Shown here piece after piece: positions 39,588 to 46,896 of a DNA stretch of 64,000 nt (position 1 is the stretch's first letter; each line of letters opens with the position of its first letter). Source of the stretch: Streptomyces cavernicola (lineage in GTDB: Bacteria > Actinomycetota > Actinomycetes > Streptomycetales > Streptomycetaceae). The notes under the pieces are model-generated. The model ran no database searches and was not told where the DNA came from. It saw only the letters and a list, made by a program, of their open reading frames with translations. Location of the stretch: the NCBI RefSeq assembly GCF_029968035.1, contig NZ_JASCIQ010000034.1, positions 1 to 64,000 of the forward strand, written 5' to 3'. Both the position numbers and the translations under genes were made by a program.

Positions 39588-40388
39588 TCACATGACGCGG
39601 ACGGCTCCGTCGGCCGGGTAGCCCGACAGGTCCTGGATGACGACGCCCTTGCTGGGGTTGGCGGCGTCGAGGTACTGGCCGTCACCGATGTACACACCCG
39701 TGTGGTACGCGGAGCCCTTGCCGCCCCAGTACAGGATGTCGCCGACCTGGAGGTTGGCGGTGCCGACCTCGGTGCCGACCATCGACTGGTCCTGGGAGAC
39801 ACGCGGCAGGTCGATGCCGGCCTGCTTGTAGGCGGCCTGGACGAGGGCCGAGCAGTCCCACGAGTCGGGGCCGGTGGAGCCCATGACGTAGGCGTCGCCG
39901 AGCTGGGCCTTCAGGAAGCCGATGACGGCGCCCATGCTGCCGCTGACGGGCGCGACGGAGTCGGCGGTGCCGGAGGCGGTGTCGGAGACGGCGCTGAGCG
40001 TCTGGCGCTCGGCGGCGCGTGCGGCACGCTCCTCGGCGGCGCGCTCCTTCGCCTCCTTCTCGGCCTTGGCCTTGGCGATCGCCTTGGCCTTGGCCTTCTT
40101 GGCCTCCTTGGCGGCCTTCGCGGCTGCGGCGTCCTGCTCGGCCTGCAGCTTGTAGGAGTCCGCAGCCTGCTGCGTGGCGTCCGCGCTCGCGGCCACCTTG
40201 GTGGCCAGCTCGGTGGTGAGCGTGGGCATCTCGATGGTCTCGGTCACCGGCTCGGCCGCGTGCGCCGAACCGGCGGAGCCGGCCACCGCGAGGGTGCTGA
40301 GGACGCCACCGGCAACTCCGGCGCGCAGCTTCGTGGCTCGCTGCGGGCGGGGCTTCCGGTGGCTGGGTATGTGAGCGGTGTGGGACAT
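39588..40388 (-). CDS. Secreted NlpC/P60 family peptidoglycan hydrolase
   Basis: This exported 266-residue cell-wall hydrolase is expected to cleave D-Glu-diaminopimelate bonds in muropeptides. It has a basic N-terminus and a signal peptide ending near GSAHAAEP (about residue 46), an Ala/Lys/Glu-rich coiled coil (about 70-135) and a C-terminal NlpC/P60 domain with C179 in SWDCSALVQ and H229 in SAYHTGVYIG. The ATG at 40388 is chosen to begin the signal peptide. The related RipA-like architecture suggests a septation or hydrolysis role. No ydaO-type riboswitch was recognised upstream. Confidence 0.93.
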   Translation of the reverse strand: MSHTAHIPSHRKPRPQRATKLRAGVAGGVLSTLAVAGSAGSAHAAEPVTETIEMPTLTTELATKVAASADATQQAADSYKLQAEQDAAAAKAAKEAKKAKAKAIAKAKAEKEAKERAAEERAARAAERQTLSAVSDTASGTADSVAPVSGSMGAVIGFLKAQLGDAYVMGSTGPDSWDCSALVQAAYKQAGIDLPRVSQDQSMVGTEVGTANLQVGDILYWGGKGSAYHTGVYIGDGQYLDAANPSKGVVIQDLSGYPADGAVRVM

Positions 40389-40520
40389 GAGTACAACCGC
40401 TATCAGGGCCTCCGGGTTCCCTTCAAGAAACGTGTGGTGCGCCACAGTTACGTGCCCGTGGCGTGAATCCCGGGCGTGTCGGCCTTTATTGACGCCGTAA
40501 CGGGCAATGCGGACACCACG

Positions 40521-40536
40521 GATCACGCCTGTGATC
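40521..40536. promoter_or_regulatory. GATCAC-N4-GTGATC inverted repeat
   Basis: A perfect 16-bp dyad lies about 135 bases upstream of the NlpC/P60 start. The same half-site words recur upstream of nuoA (41252-41570), which suggests a common regulator for this large divergent intergenic region. The protein is unknown. Confidence 0.4.
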
Positions 40537-40859
40537 ATTGTGTTTCTGGGTTACGTCCCATTTGCCCTGCGCTTACCATCCGATTCGGTCGATGGCCAAG
40601 CCCGAGGTTCACGACGAATCAGTAACGTGGCATAGGTCACGGAAAGGTCACCGGCGGAACGGGTAGTCGAGGGCGAACATCCGGGCTTTCCCTGGGCAGT
40701 TGACGGGGTGTTCGCTATGGAATGTCCGATGCGAACCGCTATGTCATGTGAACGTGCCGCGCCCGTCGTGACCGCGGGGTGCCCCGAATGTGTGTGTGAA
40801 GTGCACGGCGGGGGTGGGTGGTTGGCCCCGTGGGACCCCTGTCGCCCGCCCTCTTTTCG

Positions 40860-41100
40860 CGGGCTCGACGGCCGCCTCCGCCGGATCGCCGGCGGCTCCG
40901 TCCGCTCGCGCCCGCTGCTCGTCGACCGGCGACTGCTCGCGCCTGCCGTTCGCCGTCCACTCGTCGCCCGTCGGCTGCTCGCGCCCGTCGCTCGTCGCCC
41001 GTTGATCGCTTGCGCCCGCTGCTTGTCGCCCGTTGACCGGCGCGCGCCGCTCGCCGTCCCTCGCTCGGGCCCGCTCGCCCTCGCTCGCGCCCGCTCGTGA
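40860..41100. repeat. Degenerate low-complexity tandem repeats in a 1.27-kb gap
   Basis: Words such as CTGCTCGCGCC(C)GTCG, GCTCGTCGCCCGTTGA and CGCTCGCGCCCGCTCG recur in imperfect tandem. Frames open on both strands here yield repetitive Arg/Ala/Ser proteins without recognisable domains, so I regard the stretch as non-coding. The rest of 40389-41659 holds promoter-type sequence described separately, with a small hairpin at 40844-40864. Confidence 0.55.
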
Positions 41101-41397
41101 ACGTGTGCACGCGTTCCCTCGCGGCCGGATCCCATCAGCCCCTTGTGCCCCACCCGTCACATCGGCATCACAGGTTCGCCGGGCGGCTTCACGTGCGTCG
41201 CGCATCCAACTTCCTTACGGAAGCCGTCCGCTCGGCCTGGCACTCGGTGCCGTGATCGCCGGCGACCCCTCCCCGCACGGCAGGCCGGGCTTCAATACCA
41301 GCCACTTCTGTCCAGCGCCAATTTGCTTGCAAGGGGCACCTCTTGATAGTGCCGCACCCCTCCCGACCAGGCACGATGAGTACGGATGTCACCTCTA

Positions 41398-41570
41398 GTG
41401 ATCACTTCGGTGCTTCGCGTATGAAGATCACCGCTCATCCGACTTCATGATCCTTCGTCAGGTGGTGGAGATCACAAAGTCGTTGTCGTACCCCGTGTCG
41501 CAGATCACAGACCGGCGGGCATAGGATGCGGGGCAGTTGGGCTTGTGAACTGCCTCACATAACCGTGATC
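41398..41570. promoter_or_regulatory. Cluster of GATCAC/GTGATC words upstream of nuoA
   Basis: AGTGATCACT (41397-41406, perfect palindrome), GATCAC at 41426, 41470 and 41503, and GTGATC at 41565, with another GTGATC at 41252. The 41426, 41470 and 41503 copies are spaced 44 and 33 bases apart, multiples of 11. Such clustering is unusual in high-GC DNA and suggests a multi-site operator. This is inference. Confidence 0.45.
41543..41560. promoter_or_regulatory. Rex operator (ROP) candidate upstream of nuoA
   Basis: TTGTGAACTGCCTCACAT fits the Rex consensus TTGTGAA-N4-TTCACAA at 12 of 14 arm positions. Rex is the NADH/NAD+-sensing repressor first described in Streptomyces, and nuo is an expected target. 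A TAGGAT hexamer (41522-41527) just upstream may be the -10, which would put the operator in the early transcribed region. nuoA starts 100 bases downstream. Confidence 0.75.
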
Positions 41571-41659
41571 TTCGTGGTCTTCGGGGGCTTAGGGGGTTGG
41601 CAGGTCCTTCAGGTCCGTCCGCCGAAGCAGTCAATGTCGACTGAGAGGAGCGAGGAGCG

Positions 41660-42019
41660 GTGAACGCGTATGCGCCCATCCTCGTATTGGGAGCCCTAGG
41701 CGCCGGCTTTGCGATCTTCTCCGTGGTCATGGCCACGCTCATCGGTCCAAAGCGCTACAACCGAGCCAAGCTCGAGGCCTACGAATGCGGCATCGAGCCG
41801 ACGCCGACGCCGGCCGGCGGAGGGCGTTTCCCGATCAAGTACTACCTGACGGCGATGCTCTTCATCATCTTCGATATCGAGATCGTCTTCCTCTACCCCT
41901 GGGCGGTCACCTTCGACGCCCTGGGGATTTTCGGGCTCGTGGAGATGCTGCTCTTCGTGCTCACCGTCTTCGTGGCCTACGCGTACGTCTGGCGTCGCGG
42001 CGGCCTGGAATGGGACTGA
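41660..42019 (+). CDS. nuoA: NADH-quinone oxidoreductase subunit A
   Basis: This small membrane-arm subunit of complex I (119 residues, three helices) lies near the quinone site. The conserved YYLTAMLFIIFDIEIVFLYP and the loop YECGIEPT are diagnostic. The start is GTG with GAGGAGCGAGGAG upstream. It is the first gene of the 14-gene nuo operon, transcribed behind the predicted Rex site; nuoB follows after 18 bases. Confidence 0.97.
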   Translation: MNAYAPILVLGALGAGFAIFSVVMATLIGPKRYNRAKLEAYECGIEPTPTPAGGGRFPIKYYLTAMLFIIFDIEIVFLYPWAVTFDALGIFGLVEMLLFVLTVFVAYAYVWRRGGLEWD

Positions 42020-42037
42020 GGGGCTGAGGGGGCACCT

Positions 42038-42592
42038 ATGGGACTCGAAGAGAAGCTGCCGAGCGGCTTTCTGCTGACCACTGTCGAACAGGCCGCGGGC
42101 TGGGTGCGCAAGTCATCCGTCTTCCCCGCCACCTTCGGCCTCGCCTGCTGCGCCATCGAGATGATGACGACAGGCGCCGGGCGGTACGACCTCGCCCGCT
42201 TCGGCATGGAGGTCTTCCGCGGATCGCCGCGCCAGGCCGACCTGATGATCGTCGCCGGCCGTGTCAGCCAGAAGATGGCGCCCGTCCTGCGCCAGGTCTA
42301 CGACCAGATGCCGAATCCCAAGTGGGTTATTTCCATGGGGGTTTGTGCGTCCTCGGGCGGAATGTTCAACAACTACGCGATCGTCCAGGGCGTCGACCAC
42401 GTCGTGCCCGTGGACATCTATCTGCCCGGCTGTCCGCCACGGCCCGAGATGCTGATGGACGCGATCCTCAAGCTCCACCAGAAGATCCAGTCCTCCAAGC
42501 TCGGCGTGAACGCCGAGGAGGCGGCCCGCGAGGCGGAGGAAGCGGCGCTCAAGGCGCTCCCCACCATCGAGATGAAGGGGCTGCTGCGGTGA
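42038..42592 (+). CDS. nuoB: NADH-quinone oxidoreductase subunit B
   Basis: This 184-residue peripheral-arm subunit holds the terminal [4Fe-4S] cluster N2, which donates to menaquinone. Cluster ligands lie in FGLACCAIEMM, MGVCASSGGMFNN and YLPGCPPRPEM, the expected four Cys including the tandem pair. An acidic Ala-rich C-terminal tail is longer than in E. coli. The stop overlaps nuoC by 4 bases. Confidence 0.97.
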   Translation: MGLEEKLPSGFLLTTVEQAAGWVRKSSVFPATFGLACCAIEMMTTGAGRYDLARFGMEVFRGSPRQADLMIVAGRVSQKMAPVLRQVYDQMPNPKWVISMGVCASSGGMFNNYAIVQGVDHVVPVDIYLPGCPPRPEMLMDAILKLHQKIQSSKLGVNAEEAAREAEEAALKALPTIEMKGLLR

Positions 42593-43365
42593 GCGAGAGC
42601 AACAACGGCAACAACGGCAACAAGAGCAACAACGGCAACAACAACGGCGTGAACCCCGAGAAGGACCTCGGCACGCAGAACCTCCCCGGCCAGCGCGGCG
42701 ACCACGGCGAGGAGATCCGCGTCCAGCGCGGCATGTTCGGCGCCAACAACGGCGGCGACACCTCCGGCTACGGCGGCCTGGTCCGCTCCGTACGCCTGCC
42801 CGGCGCCTCCTCCCGGCCATACGGCGGCTGGTTCGACGAGGTCGCGGACGAGCTGGAGGGCGCCCTTGAGGAGCAGGACCTGCTCCCCGAGAACGCCATC
42901 GAGAAGACCGTCGTCGACCGCGACGAGCTCACCTTCCACATCGCCCGCGAGCACCTCGTCCGCGTCGCGAAGACCCTGCGCGACGACCCGGCGCTCCGCT
43001 TCGAGCTGTGCACCGGCGTCTCCGGAGTGCACTACCCGGAGGACAAGGGCCGCGAGCTGCACGCCGTCTACCACCTGCGCTCGATCACCCACGGCCGCCT
43101 GATCCGCCTGGAGGTCAGCGCCCCGGACGACGACCGGCACGTGCCGTCCCTGGTCCCCGTGTACCCGACCAACGACTGGCACGAGCGCGAGACCTACGAC
43201 TTCTTCGGGCTGATCTTCGACGGGCACCCGGCCCTCACCCGGATCATGATGCCGGACGACTGGCAGGGCTTCCCGCAGCGCAAGGACTACCCGCTCGGCG
43301 GCATTCCCGTCGAGTACAAGGGCGCCCAGATCCCGGCTCCCGACCAGCGGAGGTCGTACAGCTGA
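42589..43365 (+). CDS. nuoC: NADH-quinone oxidoreductase subunit C
   Basis: This 258-residue peripheral subunit of complex I binds NuoD. The conserved core is YDFFGLIFDGHPALTRIMMP and DWQGFPQRKDYPLGG. The N-terminus (about residues 3-22) is an Asn/Gly low-complexity tract, encoded by near-perfect AACAACGGC repeats at 42598-42650. The tract is absent from the family core and probably disordered. The GTG start overlaps nuoB by 4 bases. Confidence 0.95.
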   Translation: MSESNNGNNGNKSNNGNNNGVNPEKDLGTQNLPGQRGDHGEEIRVQRGMFGANNGGDTSGYGGLVRSVRLPGASSRPYGGWFDEVADELEGALEEQDLLPENAIEKTVVDRDELTFHIAREHLVRVAKTLRDDPALRFELCTGVSGVHYPEDKGRELHAVYHLRSITHGRLIRLEVSAPDDDRHVPSLVPVYPTNDWHERETYDFFGLIFDGHPALTRIMMPDDWQGFPQRKDYPLGGIPVEYKGAQIPAPDQRRSYS

Positions 43366-44699
43366 TGTCAGCATCCAACGCAACGTCCCACGCCTCCGGC
43401 CGGGAGACCACCGAAGGCACCGTCTACACCGTCACCGGCGGCGACTGGGACGAGGTCGTCGAGCAGGCGGCGAAGTCCGACGACGAGCGCATCATCGTCA
43501 ACATGGGCCCCCAACACCCGTCCACGCACGGGGTGTTGCGCCTGATCCTGGAGATCGACGGCGAGACCGTCACCGAGGCCCGCTGCGGCATCGGCTATCT
43601 GCACACGGGCATCGAGAAGAACCTCGAGTACCGCACGTGGACGCAGGGCACCACGTTCGTGACGCGCATGGACTACCTGACGCCGTTCTACAACGAGACG
43701 GCGTACTGCCTGGCCGTGGAGAAGCTCCTCGGCATCGAGAACGAGATCCCGGACCGCGCCTCGGTCATCCGCGTGCTCCTGATGGAGCTCAACCGGATGT
43801 CCTCGCACCTCGTCGCCCTCGCCACCGGCGGCATGGAGCTCGGCGCCACCACGATCATGATCTACGGCTTCCGCGACCGTGAACTCATCCTCGACATCTA
43901 CGAGTTGATCACCGGCCTGCGGATGAACCACGCGTACATCCGCCCCGGCGGACTCGCCCAGGACCTGCCGCCCGGCGCGGTGGACCAGATCCGCGAGTTC
44001 GTGAAGAAGATGCAGAAGAACCTTCCCGAGTACGACAAGCTCGCCACCGGGAACCCCATCTTCAAGGGCCGCATGCAGGACGTCGGCTACCTCGACCTGG
44101 CCGGCTGCATGGCCCTCGGCGCCACCGGACCGATCCTCCGCTCCACGGGCCTGCCGCACGACCTGCGCAAGACCGACCCGTACTGCGGCTACGAGACGTA
44201 CGACTTCGAGGTCCCCACCGCCGACACCTGCGACTCCTACGGGCGGTTCCTGATCCGCCTCGAGGAGATGCGCCAGTCGCTGCGGATCGTCGAGCAGTGC
44301 CTCGACCGCCTGGAGCCCGGCCCGGTGATGGTCGGCGACAAGAAGATCGCCTGGCCCGCCCAACTGGCCCTCGGCCCGGACGGGTTGGGCAACTCGCTCG
44401 ACCACATCAAGAAGATCATGGGCACCTCCATGGAGGCCCTGATCCACCACTTCAAGCTGGTGACGGAGGGCTTCCGGGTCCCGCCGGGACAGGCGTACGC
44501 CGCGGTGGAGTCGCCCAAGGGCGAGCTCGGCGTGCACGTCGTCTCGGACGGCGGCACCCGCCCCTTCCGGGTCCACTTCCGCGACCCGTCCTTCACCAAC
44601 CTGCAGGCCATGGCGGCCATGTGCGAAGGCGGCCAGGTCGCCGACGTGATCGTCGCCGTCGCATCCATCGACCCCGTGATGGGAGGCGTCGACCGGTGA
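43365..44699 (+). CDS. nuoD: NADH-quinone oxidoreductase subunit D
   Basis: This 444-residue 49-kDa-type subunit forms the quinone cavity with NuoB. Conserved features include NMGPQHPSTHGVLRL, whose His is near the quinone head group, GIEKNLEYRTW, and ESPKGELGVHVVSDG. The first 45 residues are a polar extension. The ATG overlaps the nuoC stop by 1 base. Confidence 0.97.
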   Translation: MSASNATSHASGRETTEGTVYTVTGGDWDEVVEQAAKSDDERIIVNMGPQHPSTHGVLRLILEIDGETVTEARCGIGYLHTGIEKNLEYRTWTQGTTFVTRMDYLTPFYNETAYCLAVEKLLGIENEIPDRASVIRVLLMELNRMSSHLVALATGGMELGATTIMIYGFRDRELILDIYELITGLRMNHAYIRPGGLAQDLPPGAVDQIREFVKKMQKNLPEYDKLATGNPIFKGRMQDVGYLDLAGCMALGATGPILRSTGLPHDLRKTDPYCGYETYDFEVPTADTCDSYGRFLIRLEEMRQSLRIVEQCLDRLEPGPVMVGDKKIAWPAQLALGPDGLGNSLDHIKKIMGTSMEALIHHFKLVTEGFRVPPGQAYAAVESPKGELGVHVVSDGGTRPFRVHFRDPSFTNLQAMAAMCEGGQVADVIVAVASIDPVMGGVDR

Positions 44700-45523
44700 C
44701 CGATGTATCGCTCGGGATGCCCCAACTCCCGGCCCCCGACTACCCGGCCGACGTCCGCGCCCGGCTCGAGGCGGACGCCCGCGAGGTGATCGCCCGCTAC
44801 CCGGACTCCCGCTCGGCGCTGCTCCCGCTGCTGCACCTCGTGCAGTCCGAGGAAGGGCACGTCACCCGGACCGGCATGCAGTTCTGCGCCGACGTGCTCG
44901 GCCTCACCACCGCCGAGGTCACCGCCGTCGCCACCTTCTACACGATGTACCGCCGCAAGCCGAGCGGCGACTACCAAGTCGGCGTCTGCACCAACACGTT
45001 GTGCGCCGTCATGGGCGGCGACGCCATCTTCGAGGAGCTGAAGCAGCACCTCGGCGTCGGCAACGACGAGACCACCGAGGACGGCAAGGTCACCCTCGAA
45101 CACATCGAGTGCAACGCCGCCTGCGACTACGCCCCCGTGGTGATGGTCAACTGGGAGTTCTTCGACAACCAGACCCCCCAGTCGGCCAAGCAGCTCGTGG
45201 ACGACCTGCGCGCGGGCCGTACCGTCGAGCCCACTCGCGGCGCCCCGATCTGCACGTTCAAGGAGACCGCCCGCATCCTCGCCGGGTTCCCGGACGAGCG
45301 CGAAGGCGCCGTCGAAGCCGGTGGCGCCGCAGGCCCCGCCTCGCTCATCGGGCTCCGCCTGGCCAGGGGCGAGGCCGTCCCCGCGCGCGTGGTCCACCCC
45401 CGCGGCGAGGCCCCGCAGGGCGAGTCGCCCGCCGAGCACCTCAGCTCGCACGACGCACCGCAGCAGACGTCGGCCTCGGACCCGGACCACCCGGCCGGAC
45501 CCACCGCCGAGGAGGGGGAGTGA
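44696..45523 (+). CDS. nuoE: NADH-quinone oxidoreductase subunit E
   Basis: This 275-residue thioredoxin-like subunit holds the [2Fe-2S] cluster N1a. The ligands are in VCTNTLC and ECNAACDYAPVV. The conserved part ends near residue 190. The remaining about 80 residues are Pro/Ala/Glu-rich and disordered in appearance, making it longer than E. coli NuoE (about 166 residues). It overlaps nuoD by 4 bases and nuoF by 1. Confidence 0.95.
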   Translation: MTDVSLGMPQLPAPDYPADVRARLEADAREVIARYPDSRSALLPLLHLVQSEEGHVTRTGMQFCADVLGLTTAEVTAVATFYTMYRRKPSGDYQVGVCTNTLCAVMGGDAIFEELKQHLGVGNDETTEDGKVTLEHIECNAACDYAPVVMVNWEFFDNQTPQSAKQLVDDLRAGRTVEPTRGAPICTFKETARILAGFPDEREGAVEAGGAAGPASLIGLRLARGEAVPARVVHPRGEAPQGESPAEHLSSHDAPQQTSASDPDHPAGPTAEEGE

Positions 45524-46896
45524 TGACCGTGTCCACCGCCTACGGGGGCTCCCGTCCGGAGACCGGAGGAGAGCACAGCCCCGAGAAGCTGCTCGCCCCC
45601 GTCCTCTCCGCGTTCTGGGACGACGACCGCCCCTGGTCCCTGGACACCTACCGCAGGCACGAGGGGTACGAAGGCCTCCGCAAGGCCCTCGCCATGTCCC
45701 CGGACGACCTCATCGCGTACGTGAAGGACGCAGGGCTGCGCGGCCGTGGCGGCGCCGGCTTCCCCACCGGGATGAAGTGGCAGTTCATCCCGCAGGGCGA
45801 CGGAAAACCGCACTATCTAGTTGTCAACGCTGACGAGTCGGAGCCGGGCACCTGCAAGGACATCCCGCTCCTCTACGCCAATCCGCACAGCCTCATCGAG
45901 GGCATCGTGATCGCCTGTTACGCGATCCGGTCGAACCACGCGTTCATCTACCTGCGGGGTGAAGTCGTCCCCGTGCTGCGACGGTTGCACGAGGCCGTAC
46001 GAGAGGCGTACGAGGCGGGATATCTGGGGAACGACGTCCTGGGATCAGGACTCGATCTTGAACTCACTGTGCACGCCGGCGCCGGGGCGTACATCTGTGG
46101 CGAGGAAACCGCGCTGCTCGACTCTCTCGAAGGACGGCGTGGCCAGCCCCGGCTGCGACCCCCCTTCCCCGCTGTCGCCGGTCTGTACGCCTGCCCCACT
46201 GTGGTGAACAACGTCGAGTCCATCGCGTCGGTTCCCGCGATCCTGAACAAGGGCAAGGACTGGTTCAGGTCCATGGGCAGCGAGAAGTCCCCGGGCTTCA
46301 CGCTCTACTCGCTCAGCGGCCATGTCGCATCGCCCGGCCAGTACGAGGCCCCGCTCGGCATCACGCTCCGCCAGCTCCTCGACATGAGCGGCGGCATGAG
46401 GCCGGGCCACCGCCTCAAGTTCTGGACGCCGGGCGGCAGTTCGACCCCGATGTTCACCGACGAGCACCTGGACGTCCCGCTCGACTACGAGGGCGTCGGT
46501 GCCGCCGGATCGATGCTCGGCACCAAGGCCCTGCAGTGCTTCGACGAGACCACCTGCGTCGTCCGCGCCGTCACCCGCTGGACCGAGTTCTACGCCCACG
46601 AGTCCTGCGGCAAGTGCACCCCCTGCCGTGAAGGGACGTACTGGCTCGTCCAGTTGCTCCGCGACATCGAGGCGGGCAAGGGCACGATGTCCGACCTCGA
46701 CAAGCTGAACGACATCGCCGACAACATCAACGGCAAGTCCTTCTGCGCCCTCGGCGACGGCGCCGCCTCGCCGATCTTCTCCTCCCTGAAGTACTTCCGC
46801 GCGGAGTACGAGGAGCACATCACCGGCAGGGGCTGCCCCTTCGACCCCGCCAAGTCGACCCTCTGGGCCGACAAGCACACGGAGGTGAACGCATGA
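45523..46896 (+). CDS. nuoF: NADH-quinone oxidoreductase subunit F
   Basis: This 457-residue NADH- and FMN-binding subunit of complex I is where electrons enter. The FMN/NADH loop is LRGRGGAGFPTGMKW, VVNADESEPGTCKD is conserved, and the [4Fe-4S] cluster N3 is bound by ESCGKCTPCREGT plus a Cys in KSFCALGDGA. The start is ATG at 45523, overlapping the nuoE stop by 1 base. Confidence 0.97.
   Translation: MTVSTAYGGSRPETGGEHSPEKLLAPVLSAFWDDDRPWSLDTYRRHEGYEGLRKALAMSPDDLIAYVKDAGLRGRGGAGFPTGMKWQFIPQGDGKPHYLVVNADESEPGTCKDIPLLYANPHSLIEGIVIACYAIRSNHAFIYLRGEVVPVLRRLHEAVREAYEAGYLGNDVLGSGLDLELTVHAGAGAYICGEETALLDSLEGRRGQPRLRPPFPAVAGLYACPTVVNNVESIASVPAILNKGKDWFRSMGSEKSPGFTLYSLSGHVASPGQYEAPLGITLRQLLDMSGGMRPGHRLKFWTPGGSSTPMFTDEHLDVPLDYEGVGAAGSMLGTKALQCFDETTCVVRAVTRWTEFYAHESCGKCTPCREGTYWLVQLLRDIEAGKGTMSDLDKLNDIADNINGKSFCALGDGAASPIFSSLKYFRAEYEEHITGRGCPFDPAKSTLWADKHTEVNA

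Noticed and set aside
40389..40540. ydaO-type c-di-AMP riboswitch upstream of the NlpC/P60 gene
   Set aside because: Such riboswitches often precede cell-wall hydrolases in Streptomyces, but I could not find the conserved segments on the minus strand. A covariance-model search would settle it.
40551..41153. 200-codon minus-strand frame and a 130-codon plus-strand frame in the gap before nuoA
   Set aside because: Both translate degenerate DNA repeats into Arg/Ser/Ala-rich sequence. Starts lack clear ribosome binding sites and no domain is visible. I cannot fully exclude a small gene.
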